Assembly: GCA_963971305.1 (NCBI GenBank)
Contig: OZ020306.1
Span: 1,790,842-1,854,841, forward strand
From: Arcuatula senhousia
Lineage: Eukaryota > Mollusca > Bivalvia > Mytilida > Mytilidae
Direction: 5' to 3'
Length of the DNA stretch: 64,000 nt
Under the pieces are notes generated by a model, which saw only the letters and a program-made list of their open reading frames with translations, had not been told where the DNA came from and searched no databases. Position numbers and translations under genes: made by a program. Of the stretch, positions 11,967 through 21,954 are shown one piece after another. Within the stretch, counting starts at the first letter, position 1. Each line of letters begins with the position of its first letter.

Positions 11967-12072
11967 AATAAAGGTAATAACAAAACTACCGAACTTGAAT
12001 GATCAATCTCATAGTCCAGAGAAAATGACAAAAACGAATCAGTCATACCGGAGAACTGGTGGATCGCAATGG
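11967..12072 (-). repeat. Naiad 3' pseudo-LTR
   Basis: 106 bp from AATAAAGGTAATAAC to GGATCGCAATGG on the plus strand, matching 15352-15457 without a visible difference. On the element's 5' side the tail continues to about 12250 and includes the second arm of the hairpin. Confidence 0.9.
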
Positions 12073-12156
12073 TCCTGACTTGGTACAGGCATTTCAAACG
12101 AAGTGGTGGGTTAAACCAGGTTTTATGGCGCCAAACCTCCCTCTTCCATTGCGATC
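12062..12156 (-). other. 95-nt hairpin structure in the Naiad tail
   Basis: Perfect 11-bp inverted repeat, GATCGCAATGG at 12062-12072 and CCATTGCGATC at 12146-12156, bounding a 95-nt segment. The same 95-nt layout occurs in other family A tails, for example 33204-33298. The 5' pseudo-LTR of the complete element begins exactly at the 3' arm of this structure. That suggests the element RNA starts or is cut there. No hammerhead core is present. Confidence 0.7.
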
Positions 12157-12250
12157 TTAGGATCCGGTAATGACCATAGAACACAACATAGTTGTGAGAC
12201 ACAATAGGGATATTGAGGTGATCATCTCAGTACAGCAGACCAGTCAAACA

Positions 12251-13999
12251 CTAATCAAAACAATTAACTATCATATCTTTTAACTCAATTTTGAACTTTT
12301 CTACTAGTGGCTGATAACGAAGAAAGAATTTTTTTAGTGATCGTATGAGACGTATTTTCTTATAGCCCTGCTTCAAAAGTCGGTCACGAAGAAACCGATG
12401 TCTGATCAAAAAATCTGTGAAATGTGTGCAAGCTCTTGCATATCGAATAAGTTGAGAAATATAAACACCGTATGCAGGAGAAGTAGGTATATTGCTCTGT
12501 AGATTAGGAAAATTAATAATTTGAAAATTAAAATCGTCTCGTTTATCGTAAATTTTTGTACTGAGATGACCACCTGGGTCAAATTCGAGGTGCAAATCCA
12601 AGAAAGACGTGAAGCAATTAGATTCGGTGGTCTCTTTAATCTCCAATTCCGGAGGATATATTGAAGGAATCCAACTACCAAATGAAGTGTTATTGACAGA
12701 AAGGACATCATCAATATATCTGAATGTAAGATTAAATGACCGTGCCTCTTTCATCTTCTTGTCCTTTACGAGTCCCTGAAGAAATTCAGTCTCGTAAGAG
12801 TATAAAAACAAATCGGCGAGGAGAGGAGCACAGTTTGTGCCCATTGGAATGCCGATTTGTTGTTGAAAAATCTCTCCTCCGAAGGTGACAAATATGTTGT
12901 CAATGAGGAAATCAAGCATACTGCAAACTTGTTCCAGTGTGTAACAAATTTTATCTTTGAAAGATGTTTTGGAAAAGAATGTAGAATTATAACCCAAAAC
13001 AACAAAATTCCTTGAGTTTGAAAATGCTTTTTCGAGAAGTTTTTTTAGGCGACATTTTAGTTTTTCGTGTGGCAAGGTAGTGTATAAAGTTGAAAAATCG
13101 AACGTTTTCAAAGAGTGAACCTCAGAAAATGATCTCGATTTAAAATGATCTAACAAATCTTTTGAGTTTTTCAAAATCCACATATGGTTAATTCCACTAC
13201 GATTATAAAAAGTGTCGCAGTATGCTTGTTGACCTTCTTTGACAGCAGACAAGATTTTAGTTAAATGAACGGACAGCTCTGTAGTTGAACATGATGAAGA
13301 TCCAGCTATATACCTTTCTTTGTACGGATTTTTGTGAAGTTTAGGTATCCAGTACAAATATGGTAACTCTTTATGTTCCTCTTTCATTGGAATATTGAAA
13401 GAGGACATAAAAGAGCTATGGTTGGCTATGATTTCATCTTTGTTAAATGTAGTCCGTGTGTATGTAGCACTAGCGGAAGTATTACCATCAATGCCTAGTT
13501 CTTTTATTAGACAATTGTAATAATGTGCTTTACATACAAAAACTATATTATTGGAAGCCTTGTCTGCTGGCGTGACAACATACCTGTCATGTAAGGAAGA
13601 GAGACAATTGAGAGCTTCACGATCTCTAAATACAGAAGAAGGCCGGGGGTTCACACATTTGCGAAGTTTGTCTATTCGGCTTCGTACAAGAGATCGGATA
13701 GTCCTTACCCAGTCCGACAGTGATTCAAGCTCTGGTTCTTGGTCCTTCTCCCTCGTTATCCAGGCTCTAGCATAGTCCTCCACAGCGTCCATGATGATCT
13801 TAAAGTTATGATTCCAATTTATACGTTGCGGTTCCCTGAATTTAGGTCCATGGGAAACCACATTACGTAATAAATCATTTTCAATTATCTTAAGATCACC
13901 CGTGATGACATGACCAGATGGACCATAGACAAAGGGAGAAGCATAGCAATCACATGTCAGAGGGGACTTTAGATATTCTTCAATATTTAGGTCCTGCAA
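12251..13999 (-). CDS. Naiad reverse transcriptase ORF (C-terminal part)
   Basis: 582 residues open from a TTG; there is no natural start, since the reading frame is open further upstream (about 14050) and should join the endonuclease ORF. Residues 16-18 form the CDC (CxC) linker motif of Naiads. RT landmarks: YLYWIPKLHKNPYKERYIAG, LKTFDFSTLYTTLPHEKL (motif A region), GIPMGTNCAPLLADLFLYSY (motif B) and FRYIDDVLSVNN (motif C, YIDD near residue 428). The C-terminal thumb ends at a stop at 12251-12253. The enzyme would copy the element RNA at a nicked target. All catalytic blocks appear intact. The missing fusion to the endonuclease, from a frameshift near 14030-14070, is the visible defect. Confidence 0.9.
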   Translation of the reverse strand: MQDLNIEEYLKSPLTCDCYASPFVYGPSGHVITGDLKIIENDLLRNVVSHGPKFREPQRINWNHNFKIIMDAVEDYARAWITREKDQEPELESLSDWVRTIRSLVRSRIDKLRKCVNPRPSSVFRDREALNCLSSLHDRYVVTPADKASNNIVFVCKAHYYNCLIKELGIDGNTSASATYTRTTFNKDEIIANHSSFMSSFNIPMKEEHKELPYLYWIPKLHKNPYKERYIAGSSSCSTTELSVHLTKILSAVKEGQQAYCDTFYNRSGINHMWILKNSKDLLDHFKSRSFSEVHSLKTFDFSTLYTTLPHEKLKCRLKKLLEKAFSNSRNFVVLGYNSTFFSKTSFKDKICYTLEQVCSMLDFLIDNIFVTFGGEIFQQQIGIPMGTNCAPLLADLFLYSYETEFLQGLVKDKKMKEARSFNLTFRYIDDVLSVNNTSFGSWIPSIYPPELEIKETTESNCFTSFLDLHLEFDPGGHLSTKIYDKRDDFNFQIINFPNLQSNIPTSPAYGVYISQLIRYARACTHFTDFLIRHRFLRDRLLKQGYKKIRLIRSLKKFFLRYQPLVEKFKIELKDMIVNCFD

Positions 14000-14028
14000 T
14001 GCCTTTTTGTGGTTGAAAATTTTACTAC

Positions 14029-15318
14029 TTATGGTTTTAGTGTAGCGGTAGGAAACAATTGGTGTTGACTGATTTTTGAAATATTGAGGAATTTGAGATG
14101 TAACTTCCTACGATTTAAAATATTGCTAATGTTTATAGCATCTATCCCTTTGTTCTTAAATGGAATATGGAGAAATTTCCTATCCTCAGTAGTAAGAGGC
14201 TCACTTCTTAAAGGCTTAAAAAGACGGAAAAGAGCAACGTCGCAAATAATGCTAGTAAGCCTGTAAGAAGGAGTAAATGGATCAGTACCTGCTTTTTCTA
14301 ACCCAAGATCACGTAGGTCTTTAAGCTTCGTGACTCGTAGTGAATAGAGAATGGTACGAACATGATGGACTGCCAATGGTTGTTGTAGACTTGTAACCAG
14401 ATCATCAAACATGTCTGAAAGAGATCTGTTGTCAGTTTGACTGGCACCAGATCTTGGTTTGTATCGTTTGTGACCATGACTACGTTTGTGTCTACCATTG
14501 GGGTCAAACAGTTTCATAACATTCACCTCACTACATTGAGGGCTAGAAAGATTTCCTACTCCTTTGATGTTATCATTACATCCATAAGGCATTGCAGTAC
14601 CTAAAGTTTTTATCCAGTGAAGCTCTCGTTTTTTACGGTGAGGTGTACTAAGATTTGGACTGTTGGTGTCGTGGTAAATCTTTTCGATAAACCGGACTTT
14701 CATGTTCAAACATTGGTCATGGTTTGGTTGATTAAAGTGGTTATACAAAACCCGATAATCAGAATTTTTGGTGTCATACCTATGACCATTCATGCGAGAA
14801 CGCAATGAATTTTTGGTTTCGCCGACATACAACAGTCCACATAAAGTACACTCAATTCCGTAAATGACATTTACGGTAGAACAGTCCAGAGGGTCGTGAG
14901 AAAGGGTTTGGTAAACTTTACCGTTTAAGTTACTGGTAAATTCAGGAGAAATAATTAGCATATCACAGGTCTTGCAAGTTGATTTTTTGCCGGTTTTAGA
15001 TCTGCATGTCGAAATAGTAGGAATAGGGGATGATTTTAGAACGTCATTGAGTTTAATAGAACATGGTTTGATAATTTGAAATGAATCTGATGTTTTGAAA
15101 TAATAGTTACCCTCTGGCTGAACAAAAGTCAAATTGGTGGTATCCTTAAGGATATTCATAGGAACAACAACTTCATTTGCTACCTTGTTCCTAGAGGTAG
15201 CAAAGGAGGACCTTGGTAATCCGGGAGACGTCCTAGCCGGCATCGAGTTCTGAATTTTGTAATTTTTCATGATTGCTAAAAAAGCTACCAAGTTGCAATG
15301 CCCTCGGGGAATTTTCAC
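14029..15318 (-). CDS. Naiad GIY-YIG endonuclease ORF (N-terminal part)
   Basis: 429 residues. The start MKIPRGHC lies just inside the 5' pseudo-LTR (ends at 15352), a plausible authentic start. The GIY-YIG nuclease core is at residues 151-168 (VIYGIECTLCGLLYVGET), followed by SLRSRMNGHRYD with the expected arginine. Cysteine pairs C115/C118 and C157/C160 and later histidines fit the CCHH zinc-binding pattern of Penelope endonucleases. The nuclease would nick target DNA to prime reverse transcription. The ORF ends in TAA at 14029-14031. The RT frame lies one base away and is open across the stop, so a single-base indel between about 14030 and 14070 separates the two halves. Confidence 0.88.
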   Translation of the reverse strand: MKIPRGHCNLVAFLAIMKNYKIQNSMPARTSPGLPRSSFATSRNKVANEVVVPMNILKDTTNLTFVQPEGNYYFKTSDSFQIIKPCSIKLNDVLKSSPIPTISTCRSKTGKKSTCKTCDMLIISPEFTSNLNGKVYQTLSHDPLDCSTVNVIYGIECTLCGLLYVGETKNSLRSRMNGHRYDTKNSDYRVLYNHFNQPNHDQCLNMKVRFIEKIYHDTNSPNLSTPHRKKRELHWIKTLGTAMPYGCNDNIKGVGNLSSPQCSEVNVMKLFDPNGRHKRSHGHKRYKPRSGASQTDNRSLSDMFDDLVTSLQQPLAVHHVRTILYSLRVTKLKDLRDLGLEKAGTDPFTPSYRLTSIICDVALFRLFKPLRSEPLTTEDRKFLHIPFKNKGIDAINISNILNRRKLHLKFLNISKISQHQLFPTATLKP

Positions 15319-15351
15319 TCCACCGGCAGCGACATTGGCTTGGTTGTAGTA

Positions 15352-15457
15352 AATAAAGGTAATAACAAAACTACCGAACTTGAATGATCAATCTCATAGT
15401 CCAGAGAAAATGACAAAAACGAATCAGTCATACCGGAGAACTGGTGGATCGCAATGG
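15352..15457 (-). repeat. Naiad 5' pseudo-LTR
   Basis: 106 bp matching 11967-12072. Read on the minus strand it begins CCATTGCGATCC, the 3' arm of the tail hairpin. Its last bases supply the ATGG that forms the apparent start codon of the adjacent recombinase ORF. Confidence 0.9.
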
Positions 15458-15790
15458 AAGTTGGAAGTTTTGACATAGGAGACCCACTCCAAATGGTTAA
15501 TCTTGAAGATTTAGACTTTTTATTTGCCAATGACTTTGAGTTAGAAAACACTGGCACCACGGTTCCTGATAATGCAATTCAGTCTATAAATGTACAGCAA
15601 GATGGGACTAATGAACAACCACCACAGAAACGATTTAAAACAGCATCAGATGCAGAACTAAAAAAACTGCAAGAAAGTCACCAATCCAAATCCGCAAAAA
15701 AGAATACTAAATGGGGATTAAAAGTATTCCAAGGTACGCTTTCAATTATTTTATGTTTTATTGTCTTTTTTTCCCTGGGCCTTTTTACAA

Positions 15791-15855
15791 GTCCAGACAA
15801 GGAATTGAACCAAGACCTCTCAATAAATGAGCGCTCTGCCTTGAGCTACCTGGAC
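15791..15855 (-). tRNA. tRNA-like sequence, probably a pseudogene
   Basis: On the minus strand a 7-bp acceptor-like stem pairs GTCCAGG with TCTGGAC. A D-arm (GCTC-AAGGCA-GAGC) with an A-box-like sequence and a B-box GGTTCAATTCC follow. The anticodon arm is short or mismatched and the T stem has two mismatches; total length is only 65 nt. Lies in intron 1 of the recombinase gene. No reliable anticodon can be assigned. Confidence 0.4.
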
Positions 15856-16301
15856 TTATTATATCTCTTTAATAATAAAATTAGAAAAAAAACTAATAAA
15901 AGAGTTACACATATTTGTATTAGAAATATATTGTGAACAAAAATAGTAATTTAACAGGCAAAAACATAAATGTTTCTTAAAATTATCTTTTTTCAGAATG
16001 GTGCAAAGAACAGCAAGGATTTGTTCTAAACTTCGAGGATGTTTTGGCGCACGATCTGAATACGTATTTATGCAAGTTTTATAAAGAAGCTACCCCAAAG
16101 TCATCAGAAAAACGAGACCAGGAACTGGGATCACTTCAAGCAAAAGAGTATCATAAAAATTCAATGAAAAATATCAGGGCTGCCGTGAACCGACATCTAA
16201 AAGATCTAGATAGAAACCTGGATATTGTCAGGGATAAGGAATTCAGAAAATCGAATGAAATTTTGGACGGAAAGTTAAAACAGAACTTAACAATGGGATT
16301 A

Positions 16302-17127
16302 TAGCAGACTTCTTACAATCTCTTCTAGACAAAAAAGACCGTAGACTAGCTCTCTCTTTCAACCTCACGTTCCGTTATATTGATGATGTCCTTTCAATAA
16401 ACAATGCTCGATTTGGTGACTTTCTCCATCTCATATATCCCCAGGAGCTTGAGATAAAGGACACAACGGATTCTAGGAAGTCTGCTTCATATTTAGATCT
16501 TCATCTAGAAATTGACTCACAAGGAAGACTTTCAACAAGGCTCTATGACAAACGTGATGACTTCAACTTTCCAATCGTCAACTTTCCCTTCTTGTGTAGC
16601 AACATTCCGTCCGCTCCAGCTTATGGAGTTTACGTATCTCAATTGATTCGTTACTCCAGAGCGTGCGGGACTTACATCGATTTCCTTAGCAGAGCGACAC
16701 GTCTGACGCAAAAATTGCTCTCACAGGGTTATGTTGCTCCTCGGTTGCTGTCTTCACTCAAGAAATTTTACGGAAGACATCATGCACTTATAGACAAATA
16801 TGGGATTTCGATCTCTCAGATGAGTGCAGATGTTGGTTTGTCATAGGGTGTTGTTTTGTCTTCCTTTACCGGATTTAACACGCTGAATGGACTATTGTCA
16901 ACGCGACGGGTGTGCTATAGCAAGCAGGAACTGCTTACTCTTCCGGAGCACCTGAGTTCACTCTTGTTTCGACTGGAGTTCGCGTTGTTGATTGATATTC
17001 AGTTATTTTGTGTTTCCATGTTTTACATGTTGTCTGTTTTTGTCCCGTTCTTGTTGGTGTTTACTGGTTTTGTCTCTGCCCTTTCGGACTTTTGATATTC
17101 GGATACCCCATTGGTACCTCTGCTTCT
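16302..17127 (+). mobile_element. 5'-truncated Naiad family B inside the recombinase gene
   Basis: The RT C-terminal half is readable from ADFLQSLLDKKDRRLALSFN through FRYIDDVLSINN (YIDD near 16377) and SNIPSAPAYGVYVSQLIRYS to YGISISQMSADVGLS and a stop near 16846. The family B 3' tail follows to GGTACCTCTGCTTCT at about 17127. Both flanks are recombinase coding sequence, so the insertion split that gene. No obvious target duplication. Confidence 0.88.
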
Positions 17128-18166
17128 CTCGACCTACCAAACATAAAGAAATTATTCCAATAAATGACATTAAAAAGAAAGCAACAAAATCCCGTTATCC
17201 TGAGATATAGGGTTTGGTATGACATTGCCTTACATTTCGTAACCCGTGGCCTTGAATTTCACGAACAGCTCAATTTGAATTCCTTCGCATTTATGCAGGA
17301 CGAAAATGGAAGAGAATACGCTTCTTTAACTCACGAAACCCGTCAAAAAAACTGGCAAGGTGGTTTAGACAGTCGTGAAAACTTTGCGGACAAACGGATG
17401 TATGCCAGTGATGACCCTACCCGTTGCCCCGTCGCATCCTTAAATGTCTAACTGAAAAAACAGACCCGTCGGCATCATTATTGTTCAATCACATCAGTAA
17501 AAGTGCATTGGTCTCACCGGAGGAGGAACAATTATGGTACACAAAGACCCCTGTTAAAAAATATCAATTCTCAAGATTTATGGCGGATATTTCGAAAAAC
17601 GCTAGTTGTTTAAAGAACTATACCCCCGAATTGCTTGTGAGCCACAGCAATACAAGGTTAAAGGATGTCGGATATGAATTGAGGCACATTATGTATATGT
17701 CTGGTCACAAAAATGAAAGTTCGGTAAGAAGTTACAACAGAGATTGCTCAACAAGTCAAAAAAAGTCCCTAAGTGACACGCTTCGACAAATTTCTACGGC
17801 ATCTCCAGTTGTAAGTGATCAAGAGTCAATTGTCCTACCTGTACCAAGTTCTACTTCTTCGCAATCCGTTATAAGCAACACAAGTGTTGAACCTCTTTCT
17901 ACATCCACAAATATCTCATCAACAAGTTTTTCTTCTTCTGGATTCATTTCTAACTCTAGCTTCAATAATTGTGTATTCAACTTCACAGGTAAATAAAAGT
18001 ACAAAAGTGACACTGATTGACAGGCCAGATGTTTGTAAACATCAGCGCGTTATGACCACGTGGATATTAATTCGCCAATTGTTTTGTTTTGTTTACTTTT
18101 TGTTGTTGAATAAATAGTCAAAAGTTGCCATTTTTTATAGTTTTTAAATAATAGAAATTTATTTAT

Positions 18167-18324
18167 AAGGATTAACTGTAATAAATTTTTGGTATATTGA
18201 ACCATAAACGCAATTTGCTATAGTGCACATTTTACATTATCCGCTTCGCGGATTATTCAATGTGCACTATGGCAAATTGTGTTTATGGTTCAATATACCA
18301 AAAATTAATTACAGTTAATCCTTA
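18167..18324. mobile_element. 158-bp foldback (MITE-like hairpin)
   Basis: Near-perfect inverted repeat over the whole segment. The left arm starts TAAGGATTAACTGTAAT and the right arm ends ATTACAGTTAATCCTTA, with ATCCGCTTCGCGGAT at the centre. It lies 170 bp after the recombinase stop codon. No target duplication is clear. Confidence 0.85.
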
Positions 18325-19861
18325 ATTGTTTCAAATGTATGTCCATCCCTATTGGGAAATAATGTTGGTGGCAACATCACACTGTTTTTGTCATTTATCT
18401 TCAGTTATACGGAAAATTAAATTGAAAATGGTTCCTAGTATAGAACAATATTTACTTAGTATATAACATGGCTATTGTTTACTTAAATGAACTTTTCATT
18501 TATTAATTAAGACCTACATTTACATGAAACATGAGACATAAAAAGATATTTTTACTCATGAATTCGGCTTGAAGACAAGGCATTTTTAGTACTTTATTTC
18601 AAATAACAGTAAAAAGAATTTTAACAGACATATTTGAATGCATGGGTAAAAGTAAACAAATAAAAGAATAAAAAAGTGATACTTCAACTCTGGATTGCAG
18701 CGGGATAACCGGGTTTCTTCCGTACTGCATATAATTATTACTTAACCGTTATTTCCGCCAGATTTCTGAATGAACTTTCTGATACCAATACGACACATTA
18801 AACACAGGTACTCCGAGAATAGCATAAAACCTGACAGAATCCGAATGTTTACATTCAATGTGTTTAGGTCTGCTGAAAAAGCGCAAAATTCTCTGGTCAC
18901 TGAAACAATAGAGGTTAGGAATGTCGCATTTGATATTATGGGAAAACTTTCATCTCATGGTTATATGCACTGGAAGAGGTAAATTTGCGCCATAAAACTT
19001 TGCTCAACCCACCGTTTTTATCAATATGTGTACCGAATTAGGACCATTGCGATCTTCCATTTCTCCTGTGTTCTTTCTTCGTTTTGTCTTTTCTTTAGAA
19101 CATTTGATATCGGAAAATTTATTCCTATCTGCCTCTTTCTTTGGTCCTTGTTACTTGATTATTCAACTTTCATAACTGAATGTTCGCGATGGTGTTTCTA
19201 TTGTAACAAGTAGTTAAAAAAACAATTAGGCATTAAGGCGTTCTATGATGTTAAATCTATAATAAATCTTGTTTTTGTCAGTTATGGCTATATGAAGGTA
19301 CTTTTAAATATAATTGAAAAACATTTAAAATTCTTATGTATTATTATGCAAACCAAACAAGCATAGTTAAAAACAACCGAATGCCACAAAACTGTAATTT
19401 TATATTTGCCGTTACATGTTTGATATAACAGACAATGGATAAAATAATAAAATGAATCTTATAGAGGGAAGTATCAAATTGCTACACCCGTTATTGTAAG
19501 GTATTCAATATTTGAATATAATCATAAATACTGTTAGAAAAGATAAAAATAGTTTTGAATAGATTTGATGTTATCTAATAAATGAATGATGAATAAACGA
19601 ATCATAACAGTGCCTGTCACAATTGACAAAAAAAGTCAGGTATCTTCTTCTAACAACATCTGTAACAATTTGAACAATTCCTAATTCAACTAAAGTTTGT
19701 AATACTGTATCGGTAAATCTCACTGCCACTCATTGAAAAGCTTATTACAAATATATAAACTGCATATGTATATAATATATTAAAACCCTAACGATGCGTC
19801 ATTCCACCCATATTGTGTCCTTATAACCATGTTATGTTATGTGTAACTACCTAACCTATAG
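18325..19861. other. AT-rich noncoding stretch with one solo tail
   Basis: No gene recognised. A diverged Naiad tail at about 18975-19212 reads GCGCCATAAAAC, then AGGACCATTGCGATCTTCC, then TTTTGTCTTTTC. Confidence 0.55.
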
Positions 19862-20046
19862 AATGCAATGGAAGGGGGGTTTGGCATGCCATAAAACCAT
19901 GTTCAACCCACCATTTCTTTTCAATTGCCTGTACCAAGTCAGGACCACTGTGATCTCCAAATTTTCCCTATTTTGCCTTTTCTTATGGACATTTGAGATT
20001 GATACTCCAAGTTCAGTAATTTTGTTATTACCTTTATTTTTAAATT
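19862..20046 (+). mobile_element. Solo diverged Naiad tail
   Basis: Reads TGCAATGGAAGGGGGGTTTGG, CATAAAACCATGTTCAACCC, CTGTACCAAGTCAGGACCAC and a closing TTGTTATTACCTTTATTT, parallel to the family A tail but with many substitutions. The terminal hairpin arms (ATGCAATGG and CCACTGTGATC) no longer pair perfectly. Similar copies lie at 27655-27828 and 58228-58392. Confidence 0.8.
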
Positions 20047-20189
20047 AATTCTATGTTACAGTTAAACTTGAGCTCATCACGCCGAACCCTCCTCTTTCTT
20101 TCTTATTTTTGTTTGTTTTGATTTTGTCGAATCAACCACAATCAACAGAAGAAACCCTAAGAAAGGTACATAATTTTTCAGTAGAAAAC

Positions 20190-20645
20190 TATGACATTTT
20201 ATGTTCTTTGTTTAAGAAGGGGGTATATCTGTAACTATTTTAGGACTGGATTTGACTTACCGTATAGCGGGTTATTTTCGCTGCGTGCAAATTTTGCGAT
20301 TTTATACCAAATGACTTAGTTGTTACGTACGCGGACATTTATTTTCGCGATTTAATAACATTCTAAACACAAATTTAATTTAATTCTATTTTACGCGGCT
20401 TCTAAATTTCGCGATAGAGTAATAGTTGCGAATATAGCGAAAACTAGAACCTCTCGAAAATTTCCTGCTATACGGTATCTGCATTTTATTTAGACCATGA
20501 GCCAAATGCAGAACCACGAGCAGCGCCTACTGTCCTAGTTGAAGGCTGCATGCAATTGTCCATTGTGTTTTTTTTTAATTGCCGCTTGTCATGTGGGCTG
20601 TGCCGCTAACACATATTCAAATCTCATTATTTTCTATGTCAAATT
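20190..20645 (+). repeat. Repeat R1 split by a MITE
   Basis: R1 sequence (TTGTTTAAGAAGGGGG...GGACTGGATTTGACTTA) is interrupted at 20260-20475 and resumes with TCTGCATTTTATTTAGACCAT and GAGCAGCGCC through ATCTCATTATTTTCTAT. Confidence 0.8.
20260..20475. mobile_element. Mariner-type MITE, 216 bp
   Basis: Terminal inverted repeats start CCGTATAGCGGG and end CCTGCTATACGG, flanked by TA on each side (20258-20259 and 20476-20477). R1 continues on either side, confirming insertion. A sister copy is at 60425-60613. Short length, TIRs and a TA target suggest mobilisation by a Tc1/mariner-type enzyme. Confidence 0.85.
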
Positions 20646-20871
20646 AAGAAAAAAACTAATGCATGACAAAGCTATTGGGTTTTCTAACATATAATCGTTT
20701 TCGTTTGCATAAACTGAAATTTTCAGATGTCAGGTGTCAACATCACTAGGATTTGTTTTCGTATTTTTGAAAAAAAAAATAAGCTCTAAATAATGTTCCC
20801 GGAGGAAAATGTTTTATACTTTGTTTATTTGTTTAAATCTGATGGGACATGGGCTAAAGCTTTTGCTTATA

Positions 20872-21954
20872 AAAACTTCTCGAAAAAGCCTTTTCTTACT
20901 CTAGGAATTTTGTTGTTTTGGGTTATAACTCTTCATTCTTTTCCAAAACATCGTTCAAAGATAAAATTTGTTACATACTGGAACAAGCTTGCAGTATGCT
21001 TGATTTCCTCATTGACAACATATTTGTCACCTTCGGAGAAAAGATTTTTCAACAACAAATCGGCATGCCAATGGGCACAAACTGTGCTCCTCTCCTCGCC
21101 AATTTGTTTTTATACTCTTACGAGACTGAATTTCTTCAGGGACTCGTAAAGAACATGAAGATGAAAGAGGCAAGGTCATTTAATCTTACATTCAGATATA
21201 TTGATGATGTCCTTTCTGTCAATAACACTTCATTTGGTAGCTGGATTTATTTGATATTTCCTCCAGAATTGAAGATTCCAGCGAATCAAATTGCTTTACG
21301 TTTTTCTTGGATTTGCACCTCGAATTTGACCCAGGTGGTCATCTCAGTACAAAAAATTACGATAAAAGAGACGATTTTAATTTTCAAATTACTAATTTTC
21401 CTAATCTACAAAGCAATATACCTACTTCCCTCTGCATACGGTGTTTATATGTCACAACTTATTCCATATGCCAGAGCTTGCACACATTTCACAGATTCTT
21501 TGATCAGACACCGATTTCTTTGTGACTGACTTTTGGAGCAGAGTTATAAGAAAATGCGTCTCATACGATCCCTAAAAAAATCTTTCTTCGTTATCTGCCA
21601 CTGGTAGAAAATTTCAAAATTGAGTTAAAAGATATGGTGGTTAATTGTTTTAATTAGTGGTTGACTGGTCTGCTCTACTATGACGATCACCTTAATATCC
21701 CTATTGTGTCTCGCAACTATGTTGTGTTCTTTGGTCATTACCGGATCCAAAGATCGCAATGGATGAGGGAGGTTTGGCGCCATAAAACCTGGTTTAACCC
21801 ACCATTTCGTTTGAAATGCCTGTACCAAGTCAGGACCATTGCGATCCATCCATTCTCTGGTATGACTGATTCGTTTTTGTCATTTTCTCTGGACTGTGAG
21901 ATTGATCATTCAAGTTCGGTAGTTTTGTTATTACCTTTATTTTGCTTATATAAC
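20872..21954 (+). mobile_element. 5'-truncated Naiad family A
   Basis: RT sequence begins near AACTTCTCGAAAAAGCC and reads FLIDNIFVTFGEKIFQQQIG, MPMGTNCAPLLANLFLYSYE and FRYIDDVLSVNN, then decays through frameshifts near 21290 and 21530. The tail follows from 21655 with the hairpin region (ATCGCAATGGATGAGGG...CCATTGCGATCC) and ends TTGTTATTACCTTTATTT. Its 3' portion marks the left edge of segmental duplication copy 1. Confidence 0.88.

Larger units (their letters stand above)
11967..15457 (-). mobile_element. Nearly complete Naiad-type Penelope-like element
   Basis: A 3.49-kb retroelement on the minus strand, bounded by two 106-bp pseudo-LTRs (15352-15457 and 11967-12072) that look identical base for base. 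Domain order is endonuclease first, RT second. GIY-YIG lies in the upstream ORF (15318-14029), the CxC linker motif (TCDCYASPF) at the start of the downstream ORF, and the RT with YIDD after it. This permuted order with a CxC linker defines Naiads, a Penelope-like clade described from many invertebrates. The two ORFs are in different frames, so this copy is probably non-functional despite its young ends. It abuts the recombinase gene at 15458. Confidence 0.92.
15458..17996 (+). pseudogene. Crypton-type tyrosine recombinase (DUF3504) gene, broken
   Basis: Exon 1 runs to 15733 (donor CAAG|GTACGC) and exon 2 starts at 15997 (TTTTTTCAG|AA); the join restores the frame (VFQ-EWCKEQQ). Exon 2 breaks at about 16301 after NLTMGL. 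Homology resumes at 17127 with SRPTKHKEIIPIND after an inserted family B Naiad. The recombinase domain follows: first catalytic Arg in ALHFVTRGLEFHEQL, a Lys region THETRQKNWQGG, then ELRHIMYMSGHKNESSVRSY with the late His and the nucleophile Tyr. The HxxR box reads HSNTR, off consensus. Frameshifts occur near 17175-17190 and in the A6 run near 17453-17458, with a TAA next to the latter. A Ser/Thr-rich tail ends FNNCVFNFTGK. The ATG at 15454 comes from the Naiad, so the true 5' end is lost. It resembles domesticated DUF3504 genes of the KIAA1958/ZMYM/QRICH1/KCTD1 type as well as Cryptons. Confidence 0.82.

Noticed and set aside
12406..13005. Alternative-frame ORFs antisense or overlapping the Naiad RT
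   Set aside because: Shadows of the RT reading frame; they contain no domain of their own.
14029..14031. Selenocysteine recoding between Naiad endonuclease and RT
   Set aside because: The codon is TAA and the RT is in another frame, so UGA recoding cannot join them.
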